From Calycina herbarum (Eukaryota > Ascomycota > Leotiomycetes > Helotiales > Pezizellaceae): a stretch of 64,000 nucleotides of DNA. Position 1 is the first letter of the stretch; every line of letters begins with the position of its first letter. The position numbers were made by a program, and so were the translations under genes. Location of the stretch: assembly GCA_001414485.1 (NCBI GenBank), contig LLEY01000028.1:1-64000 (forward strand). Direction: 5' to 3'. The notes under the pieces were generated by a model. That model was not told where the DNA came from and did no database searches. It saw nothing but the letters and a program-made list of their open reading frames with translations. This document shows positions 11,578-22,077 of this stretch, piece by piece.

Positions 11578-12459
11578 TGAGAGAGAGAGCATTGAGTGAT
11601 TAAGCGCTGCTTCTTCTCGGTGACTCCCAAGCGCATAGCGCGCTTCTAGGTGAGGTTTGTACGATGTTACGAGGTACCATGAATTGTATTGTATCACCTT
11701 TTTCTTTCATCACAAACGGTTGGCTCTGGTTGCAATCCGGGTTTTCCCATAACGAGATGCATATAGGGCTACTACAGGGTTGGGATAAATGCCGTTCGTT
11801 GACCCTGAAAAGAATACTCTTGGCTGGGTTAGCGGTCCTGTTTGTGCCCTGGACCCGCGCGCTGCAAGAAACTCGCTTCCAGATCCTGTTTTGACACGCT
11901 TCGCTCTCCACCAACCATTTGCCCTGTCAAGAAAGACATCCGACATGACGTAGAAAGAACGGGGGTCAGAATTAAACAATCATCGGCTTCAAATCGCAGA
12001 TTGGATCAAATGAATCACCGCCCGACCAGTCACACCCAACTGATCTTCCATCGTGTGTTGGCCGTGCCTGCCAGGTTGGGCTAAACTCAGAGGAAACAAG
12101 ACAATGAAGGTCCCAGAACCTGATCAATGCCCCTGTTCGACAAATAACCGCGATACGGGATGGCTTTTTCTTTTTCTTTGTCTGGCCAGGATTACATCTA
12201 TTTCCGTTGTGGAGTAACATGATGTCGTTGCTAGTGGTTGGCCTGAGAGAGATTGGCTCATGTTGGGATGCGTTTTCTTTGACTCGTGCTTGACTATATG
12301 AACATTCAGTTATCTCCTTGCGTTTTGTGAATCAAGTCAGAATCAAAATTACACTCCGTCTATAAAGTTTTGTCTTTTCCCGGTTTATTACACCACATCT
12401 CTTCCAGAACTCAACTACAACTACGATCTTATTGTTAAACAAGTTACACACGCTGTAAA
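11578..12459. other. Intergenic with promoter of the SUR7-like gene
   Basis: No coding signal. A TATAAA at 12361-12366 lies 94 bp before the ATG at 12460, followed by a C/A-rich leader, and is the likely core promoter. Confidence 0.5.
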
Positions 12460-13573
12460 ATGCGTTTTTACGCCCTCGTTCCGATGGTGCTGGCCATCGT
12501 CGCCTTCATACTTTCCATGCTCGCTCTCATGGCTGGTTCGAAACCCGGCTATCTGTAAGTCTCAAATTCTCGCATTCTATCCTACTCTAGTTGTTCGAGA
12601 ACTGACTCTTCTTCCCTTTTTCCTTTTTCCAGGGAGGAATATCACATTATTACAGTGAACACAACTGGCCTCGGAAAAAACCTGCTCGCCAACAACAAAA
12701 AGTCAGCAACAACTACTAGTAGTGCCGCCGCCAGCACAGCTACCAAAGGAGGAGTCTCTGGATTCTTCCAAGGAATCGGAGATGACATTTCCACCGCAGT
12801 CGGAGGAGCAGTTGACGACATCCAAGACGAAGCAAACAAACTCCTCAACGAAGCCGCCGAAGAAGTCGCCAAGACATTGGGAATCAAGGAGTTCTACTCC
12901 CTCCATTTGATGGATGCATGTGAAGGAGATTTCAAACCCAACGCAACCATCAAAGGAGCCAACAAGAACGTAACGAAATGCTCGAATCAAACTGCCATGT
13001 GTAAGTTCCCCCTTTCTTCCATCAAACGAAACAAGAAAACTAATTTCGAGAATAGACCACTTCGACCTCGTCGGCCCCATAAACCAAAAACTCATGGCCT
13101 CCCCCCTCAAAACCAACCTCAGCAGACTCAACTTCCCCGACGACATCCAAGATGGTCTCGACGCCCTCTCCACCGCCCTAAACGTAACCTTCGTCCTCTA
13201 CGCCATCGGTATCGCAGCCGCCGGTCTCGTCATCCTCTTATCCCTCGCTGCCTTTTTCTCAGACAATGCGCTCTTGACAACAGCCAACATATGTCTCGCC
13301 TCTCTCTCTTTCCTCGCTTTGATGATCGCTTCGATTGCTGTCACCATCGTGCAGAAGAAAGCGGCCAAGACGATTAATAAGTTTAGCGATAAGGTTGGGA
13401 TTGAGGCTTATAAGGGAGGCAAGTATTTGGCGCTTACTTGGACGAGTGTTGCATTTATGGGGGTTGCTGCTTTGCTTTGCTTTGGAGTGTGTATTAAGGA
13501 TAGGAAAACGGGGAGAAGTGGGCCTAGTGGGTATCCCAAGAAGCGTGGGGGTCTATTCAGGAGTAAGGTCTAG
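12460..13573 (+). CDS. SUR7/PalI-type four-helix plasma-membrane protein
   Basis: Predicted integral membrane protein of the fungal SUR7/PalI superfamily, which acts in eisosome or cortical patches and cell-wall integrity; the precise member is not assigned. Exons 12460-12554, 12633-13000 and 13056-13573 give 326 residues. TM1 is at residues 5-26 (LVPMVLAIVAFILSMLALMA), followed by a long extracellular loop with N-glycosylation sequons (NTT, NAT, NVT) and two cysteines. Three helices follow (near VLYAIGIAAAGLVILLSLAA, ICLASLSFLALMIASIAVTI and LTWTSVAFMGVAALLCFGVC) and then a basic cytosolic tail ending RSKV. Topology and spacing fit the family; the loop contains an Ala/Thr/Ser-rich linker. 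Confidence 0.7.
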
Positions 13574-13960
13574 GAGGCGCTCTTGACGATCTCTGAATGA
13601 ATTATGGAAAATATTTATTTTGGATATGGATAATGTTTGCGGCTCTTCAGCCGTTGGTTGTTTACTGGCGCGGTGTATGGCGTTTCGGGTTTATAGATTG
13701 GGTCTTTGGGCGGCGTGCATGCTGGGCGTGCTATGCTTGTATTGCGTCGATACCCCTTTTGATCTAGAACTTTTGTGTGTTATTTATAATACTTCAACTT
13801 TACTCTCATTTGATCTACGCGAATGTGATGGTTATCCCTTCCAGGGTCGCAACAAAGACTTAAATAAAAAGAGAGGATTGTAGCTAGCCATCTAAGAATC
13901 ATTCTAGGCTTGAAATTGAAAGTTTTTTATTTAGTAGTTTTTATTGAGTAGGGTTTGAGT
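13574..13960. other. 3' flank before the transposon
   Basis: About 390 bp with no gene seen. Sequence turns AT-rich toward the transposon boundary at 13961. Confidence 0.5.
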
Positions 13961-14162
13961 TAACGTGTTTCACAAGCGAGTCGCCCACCCAAGCGAGTCG
14001 CCCACTTTTTCAATCTAGTATTATTACGATATAAAATACTCAACACTACACAAAGTTATTAAACTATAGAAGCTACCTAGTATTATTCAGAACTTTCGCT
14101 ATCTTCTATATTAAATATTTCTGCCTAACAAGTACGAGAATTATACCTAGTTTTGCTATAAC

Positions 14163-14345
14163 TGTGACGGCCCTCTACAAATGCACCAAAAGAGATGCTT
14201 GCAGAATGGTACCTGTATTCGAAGAAAACTAAACTAAAGAGAGAAGAGGAGAGTTGGTACGCTCTGTCTCTATTTATGTACACTAAGCGAGACTTCGGTA
14301 GAACCTCGGCACGTGATCCAGTCGTATGTGACTGGGACTGTCACA
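14163..14345 (+). mobile_element. solo LTR, family B, nested in the transposon
   Basis: 183 bp that begins TGTGACGGCC and ends ACTGTCACA, flanked by a perfect 5-bp duplication ATAAC (14158-14162 and 14346-14350). TG...CA termini plus a 5-bp duplication define an LTR left after recombination. A second, inverted 183-bp copy lies at 21582-21764. Confidence 0.8.
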
Positions 14346-14629
14346 ATAACGGCTATAGTGCCTATCTACGCGAACCCTCTTCCTAGACTCTTTACCTTGT
14401 TTCTGGTCGCTAGTTTCCTTAGAAGCAATTAAATCAGCTACCTCGCCTACTGTTAATGTCTCTTAACTCTTAATATACTTCCTCTTACGACTTTTACGCT
14501 TAGTTGTAGCCTTAGTTATCTTACAAAGACTAGTGATTTCCTTATATATTAATACTATATTATATATTACCTTAGTAGAGCCTTTTTCGAGTTGATTAAG
14601 AGACTAAATAATAAAACTAGGTAATAAGT

Positions 14630-16200
14630 CTTAATATCTTTGAATCCGATCTCAAATAAGTGTTAATTAAGCTATTATTTCGCGCGCGTTGCTTAGTGTT
14701 TTAGGTGTCTATAGAGTGTCTTCTAGTATTGTTAGTGTTAGTGTACGGAGCCTTAAATCAAGCTTCGATAACATAGCTTCTGGGTTATGTAGGACTAGCC
14801 TAGCGCCTTTAAAACTCGCGTAGATATTACCTTTTATAAATGCTTTATAAAAAGCTGTTTTAAATGTTAGAAGAAAGGTTTCTTTAGTAATATGATTAAT
14901 ATAATTGCGTGCTAAGCCTAATATCTTAGCTCTATACGCTCGCTTTAAAAGCGAGAAGCAGACTATATTAAGCGGCTATAGTAGGTGTAATAAGTGTAGA
15001 GGCATATAGAAGGTAATGATATTTAAGTCTTTATAGAGTTGCTAGAATTCGAATGTAACGGCACGAAACGGATACTACTACAAAAGAGGCATATGGAAGT
15101 GCGTTCGATAGAATGACATATCCGAATACTAGGCTCTGATACGAAGGAAAAGACCAAATTGGTCTTTCCCGATAGAGAGGAGGCAGCTATTTACAAGAGG
15201 TTCGGACAATAGTAAGTCCGGAAGCCATCTGGCTTTTCCAAAACCTGAAACAACATCCGTATCGTATCCCATTCGGCACGTAGACTCGGCAATTCCAATT
15301 CCGATCAATTCCTGATGGTTCTATCACATCGAGCGAGTTATAGCTTTTATAACTATTAATAATTAATAAACGGTATCCTTCTACACTTTACGCCTTTATA
15401 TGTTTGTTAAAATGCTTTAACTATATAACTCTAAGCTTATTATTTATCTAGCTGTTGTCGCTAACCTTAATTACCTAATCGTATAGTATATATATATCTT
15501 AGTACTAGGAAGAAATAAGTACTTTACCCGCGAATATAATAAATAGTAGGATTGCTAATCCTATTACGTTAACTCCCTAAATAACTATAACCTACTCGCG
15601 ATTACCTAGCTAAACTTGCTTTCGCTTCCTACGCGTTTCTAAGTTTGTAACAACTAGTTAGGACGAAATAACTCCTATCATAAAGCCACTTTCGTTAAAG
15701 TTGTAAATATCCTTATCTTAAATACTATATTTCTCTTTTATAGACTATATAAGCGTAAACTATAGGCTAATAACTCGCGGATCCTTAGTCAAAGCTCGCT
15801 AACGATCGTAAGAACGACTCTATCGAGTTTTAAGCTTAGGTATACGTTTAATAAAGTTGTCTAGCTAGTTCTTACCTATAGGCTTTCCGTCGCGCTCTCT
15901 TAGCAGATTATTGGCCATATCTCGTACCATATCCCTTGTAGGCGAAAACCCTCGCGAATCCAACTCCAATATATATCTAACTATTGCCTCCTCCTCTGGC
16001 TTCGTAAGCTTTTTCGAATTAGGCTGGCAATCGCGTCGTAAGGGCTTTCCGGCACGTCGGTCGGAGAGAGTCTTTCGAGGAACCTAGTAAATCTTTACAG
16101 CGCTTCGTTCAGTCAATAACACGTTGTTTTCGAGTCCTTAGATCGCCAAAATGATATTAGCTTCTTAAGAAGGCAATTTAACGTTGTAGTGTTGAGCCAT
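14630..16200 (-). pseudogene. dead pogo/Fot1 transposase with RIP-type stops
   Basis: Read leftward from the ATG at 16200, one main frame shows a pogo transposase with many stops: MAQHYNVKLPS, then a CENP-B-type helix-turn-helix region (KTLSDRRAGKPLRR), RYILELDSRGFSPTRDMVR, then DDE-domain landmarks (IYNFNESGF, KHFNKHIKA, LINSYKSYNS) and the C-terminal LKRAYRAKILGLARNYI. Most stops are TAG or TAA where the family has Gln or Trp, as expected from C-to-T mutation on either strand. The frame is interrupted by the LTR at 15054-15328 and resumes after it, so the LTR arrived later. The enzyme cannot be functional. Confidence 0.85.
15054..15328 (+). mobile_element. solo LTR, family A, nested inside the transposase
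   Basis: 275 bp beginning TGTAACGGCACGAA and ending CTATCACA. Flanks are TCGAA (15049-15053) and TCGAG (15329-15333), a 5-bp target duplication with one G/A difference. It aligns along its length with the LTR at 21161-21496 but is about 60 bp shorter through internal deletion. Removing it restores the transposase frame. Confidence 0.8.
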
Positions 16201-16283
16201 TGCGATTTAAAGGTAGTAGATGGTACGCGACTAGGAAAGTGGGCGACCCGCTTGGGTGGGCGACTCGCTTGTGAAACACGTTA

Positions 16284-18660
16284 GCTGTTGCGTTTACAAT
16301 TTTTGGAATTGCCCCCACTGTTCAATAGGTACCCAGAGGGGATAGTGAGCAGTCAAGACTTATCTCGGACAATCACCGTTATTGTCTCAAAGGGGTTCGG
16401 AGAATGAAGAAATTGCGTTTCTAATTCTTCTAGCTTTCTGGAATGATGGTTTTAATTGTCCTGGGCTGTTTCGGACATTATTTTACTAGAGCACCTTGTG
16501 ATATTGAAAGTGGCAGTAAATAAGACTACCCCTCGAAGAGATATAACTCAATAATTAACAGTTGCAAAAACACACAGGAAATATGAGTGGATGCGGGAGA
16601 TGCTAAGGTATTATATCCGAGCTCGTAGGGCATTTTTCTGTAGGTGGTGTTGAGCTATTGCTGGGGAACGAATGTGTACCCATTGGTGCTCAGGATCGGA
16701 GCACCACAGGCATGCCAAACTCCGACCCTTAGAAGGGCCAGGTCACCCAGGTCAAAACGTTGCGACCAGCCCTCCTAAGGGCTATATAACTCGCCTAATT
16801 GTTATAACCACTTTTTAGCTTTATCAGCTTCGCGCTTGTCGCGATTAATATTAGCCTTTGACGGCTTTTATAACTTAGAAACGTGGCGGTCCCATGCTCC
16901 TGGCGCAAAGAGTAATTGGGTTGTTTGACGATTCCAGATACCATGGATGGGTACCCGAAGCGGATAAGTTCCTCATAGAGGTCCTTTTGGAGCGTGGGCT
17001 GGAAATCAACTGTCGAGTACGCTCCTGGGAACAAGAGCAATTTGGGACAGCCACGTGGACGAGAGGGGTTATGGTATACAGATGCCGGTGGACTATGAGG
17101 GATGTTGATAGATAAATTATTTTTCTACCAATATCCGTGCCCAAATCTCCCTCCGAATCATCCTCCACTGGCGAGGCATGCATTGTTGAGGGTCGATTTT
17201 TATGGTCTATTTTGTATTGTACGCATATATCTCTTGCTATAATACGTTTTAATTCAATGTTTGATGCCTTTTGCGATTATCTATTGGATTATATGACTTT
17301 TTCGATTTGCGATTTGCGATTTGCGATTTAGTCGATTCCAGCTTTTGGTACATACAGGACGCCCTAGCTCTCTTCATGTTGTTTCTTTAATTCAAACTCG
17401 CCGATAGCGTCCTCGGCGACATTCTTAGTTAGTTTATATACATTTTTATATTCTATCCTATGCATTGATTCTTATTTGATTTTGAATTATACAAATTATT
17501 AAAAGGAGTTTATAGTATATTAAATTGATATTCCATTTACAATTTTCTTCATCCTTTAGACTATAAAAATTGTTAAACAAGTAGGGATAAGTAAGATTTT
17601 ATAGGAAGTTGGTTTAGTAGCTATATAGGTTTAATTTTATTACTAGATAGTTAATTATAAACAACACCCAAATTAATATTACAACCAGGATATTAGTTCC
17701 ATTGACAACTGCAATGCTACAACAAACCGAGCCAAGTTTTTAACGTATTTTTTTTATTTTTCAGTTTCAAATTATTAGAAAAGTTAGCAAAGGTCAACCG
17801 TTTAAAAATACTAGGCCTTCCTTCTTTACGCAGTTAGTTAAGAATAAATTAAATCACGTTTTGCTGTGAAGAGCTTCAGATTTGCTTGTTTAAGATTGTT
17901 GTGATGTTTGAGTAAAGATGGGCACGAAACTGCTGAATGGTTGGCTATTGGGATCGCTAGAGTACCCTTACTAGCCCCGTGGACAAAATAGACTTTGCTT
18001 GGATCGGTCTATTCTGTCCACAGTCAGTGAATGATCAATGACTGAAGATTGTCTGTGGAAGCAAATATATCATTTGACAGTAGTCATTCTTCTGACCCAA
18101 ACACGAGGATTCAAGTATTTAATCATCTCTAATGATGACATAGTAGCTCAGGGAGATTGATTTCACTTGAACGCCCCAAACTTGAATAGGTGGAGGAAAT
18201 AATTATTACTAGCCGTAAACTTGAATGAGAGGGAATTGTAGGGAATCCTACATTAGATAGAATTCTTACGAGCAAAAATATGAAGAAAAGTCACAATTAC
18301 TCTTAATCATATAGGCAAGGAACAGGTAGTATTTTTGTGTCGTGATTTTGTTTTGTTATATGTTCACCGAAAAAAGGCCTGCTTTTTACACCTCCAACGA
18401 AAATGGTGATTCTCAAAATGCTGGAGACCCTGCCAGCAGAGTAGATCCTATGTTTTCCTCCCCCCAAACATATCGGAAATGATGATCGAAAAATCGTGAA
18501 GCCCACCAAGTGATTCGGTCTATTGGCTGGTGGCCAGAAACCCAAGCTTGTCGCGTAAAATTGCCTGGGAGAATCAAAAAAGAAAACTCAAGTGAATAAG
18601 ACACTGACGCGCTATCCAACCAAAACCAAATCGAAACCAAAATGCTGAGATGATGTAAAA
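16284..18660. other. Repeat-island spacer with gene/transposon debris
   Basis: AT-rich, about 2.4 kb, without an intact gene. On the minus strand 17040-16795 has an open stretch reading LFPGAYSTVDFQPTLQKDLY that looks protein-like, then a lysine-rich frame with a stop (READKAKKWL) near 16800-16850. These look like decayed fragments of unknown origin. Confidence 0.4.
17303..17330 (+). repeat. 7-bp tandem repeat (CGATTTG)
   Basis: Three copies of CGATTTG followed by CGATTTA. A simple repeat in an AT-rich spacer; no function suggested. Confidence 0.7.
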
Positions 18661-19684
18661 TTATTGCTCCGGGCGGCCTGTTAAGGCAGAAGCAGTATTC
18701 TTTGGTCGTTTTGTAAGCTTGTTCATGGGTATTGGTATTTGTGAAGTTCCAGTTGCAGCAGTATTTGGTGTAGATGCGGCAGTTGTAGTAACCGGTGGTG
18801 GCAAGGAATCAGGTTGAGATCGTCGAAATAACATGTCCCAAAGCTCCTTCTTCTGTCCCGGTGTTTGTGAAGTACCAGTAAGGGAATCAGGTGGAGGTGG
18901 TAGTCGAGATTGGAAGTCTTGTGATTGTTGACGTTCCTTTGGTTGCTGTCTAAAAGGAATATATGACCAAATAGTTGACCAAACAGCTGACCAAGGAATA
19001 AGACAAACAGTAGTCCAGAAGCTGAGAATCGCTAGAGTGATAGTAAGGCCGAGGTTGACCTTTTCAATATTACTCAACTCGTTACGAAGTTTCCGCTAAT
19101 ACTCCATCATACAGAGGGCATTAGCTTGCAAAAGGAATCCCGCACCAGCACCGGTTGTGCAAAGTGGCAATAGCGTAAAGCTCTTAGGATCTTCGAACTC
19201 TGGGTCGAACTCTGGGTCGTCTTTGTCTTTGTATTTGTCGAGTGGTCTTAGAAGGAGAAAATTGCGTACAGTCGTAATGATTACAAGACTGTACACAAGA
19301 CCACCAATAATCATACTGAAGATAATAGCGTGATGAGGGGTGAATTTCTTCGTCGAGATTGAGATAGTAACAAGTCCCGTGTTTGTGATGAGTGAACAGT
19401 AACCAACAGCAAAAGCTAAAATGAAATCCCGCGGGACCAACTTTGCTGATGCTCCAAGTGCTGTGAAAACAGGCGCTAAGAGGTTGAAAAGAACTTTCGG
19501 GGGATTAGCTATTTGACCTATAGTTCTAGGGAAGAGGAAGACTACTTGTTTGTGTATGCATTTTGATTGTAGACGTAAGGCCGCCTTGTTGATTTGAAGG
19601 ATGTTACTGGCTGAGGAGGCGGATAGAGAGGGTAGAGGTGGTTGATGACGAGAAGAGGTGTCTGATGTAGAGAAGAGAGAGCAT
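18661..19684 (-). pseudogene. multi-pass membrane protein gene with in-frame TAG
   Basis: Unrecognised family. Starting at the ATG at 19684 and removing a possible intron 19607-19526, the frame runs through four hydrophobic segments (around VLFNLLAPVFTALGAS, FILAFAVGYCSLITNTGLV, IIFSMIIGGLVYSLVII and LPLCTTGAGAGFLLQANAL) to a TAG at 19098-19096. The same frame stays open for another 144 codons with a further helix (ITLAILSFWTTVCLI) and a Pro/Ser/Thr-rich tail, ending at 18661. A single CAG-to-TAG change would explain the break. It may be a young pseudogene, a 168-residue truncated protein, or a readthrough case. The first exon and intron are tentative, as no branch site is obvious. It sits beside RIP-damaged repeats. 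Confidence 0.45.
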
Positions 19685-19689
19685 TACTG

Positions 19690-20363
19690 CACAGCAGAGG
19701 TAACTTATAATTAACATATTAGCCGGATTCAGGTAACTTTCTAGTTGAAGTGCGGTTTGAGTTCGTGTAACTTTCTGCTTTGTTTTATGAGGTTATTCTT
19801 TTATGTCTGTTATTATTGATTATTAGTAGAGTTATTATGTAGTAGAAAGCTTCAGTCAATTAAGTAGAGTATTTCGGGTGAACAAAGGTAGATTATACAC
19901 TGTTTTCCCGCTCGGACATTGTTGCTGGAATCGCTTAGAATCAGTAACACGTGATCTAGAACATTCTAGAATTGTAAATTTGTATATAAATACATCCTTT
20001 CTCTTCCTCTATTTAAGAGGTTTGAGGCACAATTCAAAAGCATTTTTGCAACAGACATCTCTACTAACTCTTTTGTTACTCACTAGGAATGTTTATAGGA
20101 AAATAAATTACTAAAATAAGCGAATCTCAGTTGTCCTACCCATCTTCTTAAATTCAAGCTTCTCTCTTTTTCTCCTTATATGAAAGTATCTTGTAACAGG
20201 CTTAAAGAAACAAGGAACTGAAAGAAGTTACTGATTTCCAGGTAATATATAAGACCCTCCTCTCTTCCCCCAAATAAAGTTTTCCACATCACCAACCGCA
20301 TACCACACTCCCAAGATCTCAAAATCTCAAAATCTATATCACCACATCACCCCACGTACCAAA
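19690..20363. other. AT-rich spacer; promoter relic of the coiled-coil pseudogene
   Basis: No gene. A TATATAAG (about 20244-20251) and a C/A-rich leader precede the ATG at 20364, so a formerly functional promoter seems preserved. Confidence 0.4.
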
Positions 20364-20770
20364 ATGAGTAGTAGTGATGGCCTCTCGTCCTCCAATCTCA
20401 ACCCCCCATCTGTCAGCAAATCTCCGAGACAAAACTTCAACTCTTTAAGTGTCCTGTTCCTCTCACCGGGGTTGGGTCGTCAAAGATTACTGAGGTTGAA
20501 AGAATGAGGGCCGAGGAATAAATTTTGAAGTGAGTTGTAAGCGAGAAAGGAAAATACGAGGAGATGTGCTAGTTGTCATCAAGATCCAAAAAGGTCGAGG
20601 AAGATGTTTGAATGTAACGAGAGGAGAAGATTCGGCTCAAGTTAAAATACGCTCTAGGAATATGTCGAGATGCTGAGAAGCGAACTAGGGAAAATGCGTG
20701 CTAGGTTTCGAAATGTATTGTAAAGTTTGTAGTTATTCCTTTTGTATTATTTCCGAAAGAAGCACGCCGA
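20364..20770 (+). pseudogene. RIP-degraded coiled-coil protein gene
   Basis: A normal-looking start (MSSSDGLSSSNLNPPSVSKS) leads, after a frame change, into a Lys/Glu/Arg-rich heptad-like stretch (KITEVERMRAEE, VVSEKGKYEEM, KLKYALGICRDAEKRTRE). That stretch is cut by six stops (TAA, TGA, TAG, TGA, TAA, TAG). Each is one C-to-T step from CAA, CGA or CAG, the pattern left by repeat-induced point mutation. The ancestral protein is not recognised. Confidence 0.55.
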
Positions 20771-21160
20771 AGGAAAAACTGAAAGAAGTAATTATAGAGA
20801 GTGAAAAGAAATTTTATTAACTAGTAAGAAGAAAGAGAAGAGATTATACGTCTTTGTAGTCTTCCGCTGTATAATAAACTATCTTAGAGTTAGTATTCTA
20901 ATTTTTAAAAAGAGAAGAAGAAAAAAAGACCTTACTCTCGCCTTTATCCTCTGTTATATTAGCAGCTAAATATATATTACTATCTTAAGAAGAAAAGTTA
21001 TTACTATTATTATTATAACTATTGATTTAATTATTATTTATAATATTATTTAAGTATATTAATAGTTATCTCTCTTTAATTAATATATAAATATCGTCTT
21101 CTATATTTATTTTAATAGAGGTCTCCTTTACTAACTTCTTATAGTTTTTAATAGTATTAA
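20771..21160. other. Very AT-rich spacer
   Basis: TA-rich sequence with no gene seen; likely RIP-altered repeat debris. Confidence 0.5.
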
Positions 21161-21496
21161 TGTAACGGCACGAACCGGACACTACTATGGAAGAGGCATA
21201 TGGGAGTGCGTTCGAATAGAATTGCATGTACGGATACTAGGCTCTGATACGAAGGAAAAGACCAAATTGGTCCTTTCCTCAAGAGAGAGTGAGAGCATCT
21301 ATATACAAGAGGGCCGGACAATAACAAAAGTCCGTACCGATCCAGCTCTGACAATCCCGAAACCAAACCTGTACCGTAATCCTGTTCTGTGCGCTCGGTA
21401 TCCACCGTTCCGTAACCATCTGTACCGTACCATACTCGGCACGTATTCTTGGCTGTTCCGATGGCTCGGCAATTCCATCAATAGCTGGCCATCACA
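21161..21496 (+). mobile_element. solo LTR, family A, full length
   Basis: 336 bp beginning TGTAACGGCACGAA and ending GGCCATCACA, with a perfect 5-bp target duplication ATTAA (21156-21160 and 21497-21501). Same family as 15054-15328. No internal retrotransposon sequence is attached, so it is a solo LTR. Confidence 0.85.
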
Positions 21497-21581
21497 ATTA
21501 ATATTAATACTCTTTAGGCTCTTATTTATACTAATATAGTTCTAGTATTCCTTTACTAAGAGCTAAATATATATAGAAACG

Positions 21582-21764
21582 TGTGACAGTTCCAGTCACA
21601 TACGCCCAGATCACGTGACCAGGTTCTACCGAGGACTCGCTTATTATAGTTAAATAGAGACAGAGCGTACTAACTCTCCTCTTCTCTCTTTAGTTTAGTT
21701 TTCCTTAATATAAGGTACTATTCTATAAGCACTTTCTTTAGTGTATTTGTAGAGGGCTGTTATA
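21582..21764 (-). mobile_element. solo LTR, family B, inverted copy
   Basis: Reverse complement of the LTR at 14163-14345 with identical length (183 bp). Shared blocks include the AAACTAAACTAAAGAGAGAA region and GTAGAACC...CACGTGATC. The terminal GCCGTCACA has become GCTGTTATA in this orientation, again transition changes. Flanks (GAAAC / GATAC) resemble a 5-bp duplication only if one base of slippage is allowed. Confidence 0.7.
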
Positions 21765-21885
21765 GATACTTTAATTCTTAAAAAGCTTATATCTAATATT
21801 ATTCTAGATTAGAATAAAGTATCTCGAGATATTAATTCTTGTTATAATAGAAGGATTATCCCAACGAGGTACGACTAAGAGATCG

Positions 21886-21932
21886 AAGAATTAAAGAATT
21901 AAAGAATTAAGAGATTAAGAGATTAAGAGGTT
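21886..21932 (+). repeat. imperfect GAATTAA/GAGATTAA tandem repeat
   Basis: Short 7-8 bp units (GAATTAAA, then GAGATTAA) repeated about six times; a simple low-complexity tract. Confidence 0.6.
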
Positions 21933-22077
21933 ATCTAGGCCTTTTTCCTCTAACAAATAGGAGTAGAGTATGACAACCTAAGAATTAGGTACAGTGAATA
22001 GTAGATGAAGTAAGAACTGGTTTGTCTTTAGAAAATTAAGAAACTTTTCTAGAAATATATAGATTTATCATAAAACA

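Larger units (their letters stand above)
13963..16281. mobile_element. complete but defective pogo/Fot1-type DNA transposon
   Basis: Terminal inverted repeats of about 43 bp begin ACGTGTTTCACAAGCGAGTC at 13963 and, inverted, end at 16281; they differ at a single position in 43. TA dinucleotides flank both ends (13961-13962 and 16282-16283), the target duplication of Tc1/mariner-pogo elements. Each repeat contains a doubled AAGCGAGTCGCCCAC motif. The element is 2319 bp, but about 460 bp of that is two later solo LTR insertions, leaving an original size near 1.85 kb, normal for Fot1 elements. The interior encodes a stop-ridden transposase on the minus strand. Confidence 0.9.

Noticed and set aside
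12703..13173. 156-codon minus-strand frame inside the SUR7-like gene
   Set aside because: It is antisense to a well-supported spliced gene and has no motif or promoter of its own.
13963..14010. Repeated AAGCGAGTCGCCCAC units considered as a CRISPR-like array
   Set aside because: Only two units, at the tip of a transposon inverted repeat and mirrored at its other end; a eukaryotic transposon explains them.
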